Positions 63,795 to 64,000 of a stretch of 64,000 nt of DNA are shown here, in pieces. The stretch lies in the NCBI GenBank assembly GCA_003117195.1, contig BDSI01000064.1, positions 434,001 to 498,000 of the forward strand, read 5' to 3'. The notes beneath the pieces were generated by a model that worked only from the letters and a program-made list of their open reading frames with translations, was not told the origin of the DNA and ran no database searches. The number at the start of each line of letters is the position of its first letter. Within the stretch, counting starts at the first letter, position 1. The translations under genes and the position numbers were made by a program. The DNA is from Eudorina sp. 2006-703-Eu-15 (lineage: Eukaryota > Chlorophyta > Chlorophyceae > Chlamydomonadales > Volvocaceae).

Positions 63795-64000
63795 CTACCA
63801 GAAATACCGTGCGGTCGCACGTGGCGCCATCATGTTGCTGTTCTCTTGCGTTTCCGTGAAGTATCGGACGTCGCGGTTCAGTTTATCATCGAAGATCAAT
63901 ATGGATGCCACGTTTCCGCACCGGTAGCAGTAGTTGGGTGCTGACCAGACGGTCACGAGCGACCGGTCGGGGAACATGTACTTCAACCCCTCCTGCACGA
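63795..64000 (-). CDS. PP6-type protein phosphatase catalytic subunit, C-terminal end (partial)
   Basis: Minus-strand reading frame entering from beyond the window and ending at a stop at 63795-63797; 68 residues are visible. It carries VQEGLKYMFPDRSLVTVWSA, APNYCYRCGNVASIL, then RYFTETQENSNMMAPRATAR and a terminal YFW. The APNYCYRCGN block is diagnostic of PP2A/PP4/PP6 catalytic subunits. QEGLKYMF, CGNVASIL and the FTETQEN-type tail fit the PP6 group (plant FyPP) better than PP2A or PP4. The terminal residue is Trp, where Leu (YFL) is usual; the carboxyl Leu is methylated in this family. The catalytic metal site lies upstream, outside the window. Confidence 0.88.
   Translation of the reverse strand, partial: VQEGLKYMFPDRSLVTVWSAPNYCYRCGNVASILIFDDKLNRDVRYFTETQENSNMMAPRATARYFW

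Overview
This window looks like nuclear DNA of a volvocine or other core-Reinhardtinia green alga (relative of Chlamydomonas, Gonium or Volvox). The evidence is GC-rich coding sequence with strong C/G bias at third positions, many short GT-AG introns with GTGAGT/GTACGG-type donors, TGTAA poly(A) signals, abundant micro- and minisatellites inside introns, and proteins typical of these algae (LCIA, an OPR repeat protein, chloroplast RAF1). I built all gene models by hand, joining exons by splice signals, reading-frame phase and family similarity. No transcript or database was consulted.

Layout, left to right. 2-655 (+): C-terminal end of an OPR-like organelle RNA-binding protein. 2746-3989 (-): ERD2/KDEL receptor. 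It is divergent from 4302-9598 (+), a plastid 16S rRNA dimethyladenosine transferase (PFC1/KsgA). 11872-13846 (+): LCIA (NAR1.2), the chloroplast-envelope bicarbonate channel. 15868-21126 (+): large F-box/LRR protein. 23230-26181 (-): PAQR receptor-like membrane protein, divergent from 27300-33075 (+), a jojoba-type wax synthase (MBOAT). 35298-42065 (+): 1451-residue protein with a huge disordered N-terminus and a conserved C-terminus with weak CFAP96 resemblance. 42915-44394 (+): small conserved, probably plastid protein. Then four minus-strand genes in tandem: carbamoyl-phosphate synthase small subunit (47777-51760), Rubisco accumulation factor RAF1 (53130-57237), PTEN phosphatase (59049-62862), and the last exon of a PP6-type protein phosphatase (63795-64000, continuing off the edge).

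Three genes act on inorganic carbon in or around the chloroplast: LCIA brings bicarbonate in, RAF1 assembles Rubisco, and CPSase consumes bicarbonate. Whether this proximity is functional or just inherited gene order is open; I remember LCIA being on chromosome 6 of C. reinhardtii, which makes shared synteny the simplest explanation. PTEN and PP6 are signalling phosphatases, and ERD2 and the wax synthase act in the ER.

The non-coding DNA is dominated by tandem repeats and by at least three dispersed families: a short element ending in TGTAA plus (CATT)n that looks like the 3' end of a non-LTR retroposon (four copies), a GACCC-NN-GGGTC palindrome, and an intronic GTGTTT/GAGAAG/CCCGCCCGACCC module next to CA/GT tracts. 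No rRNA, tRNA, CRISPR array or intact transposon was seen.
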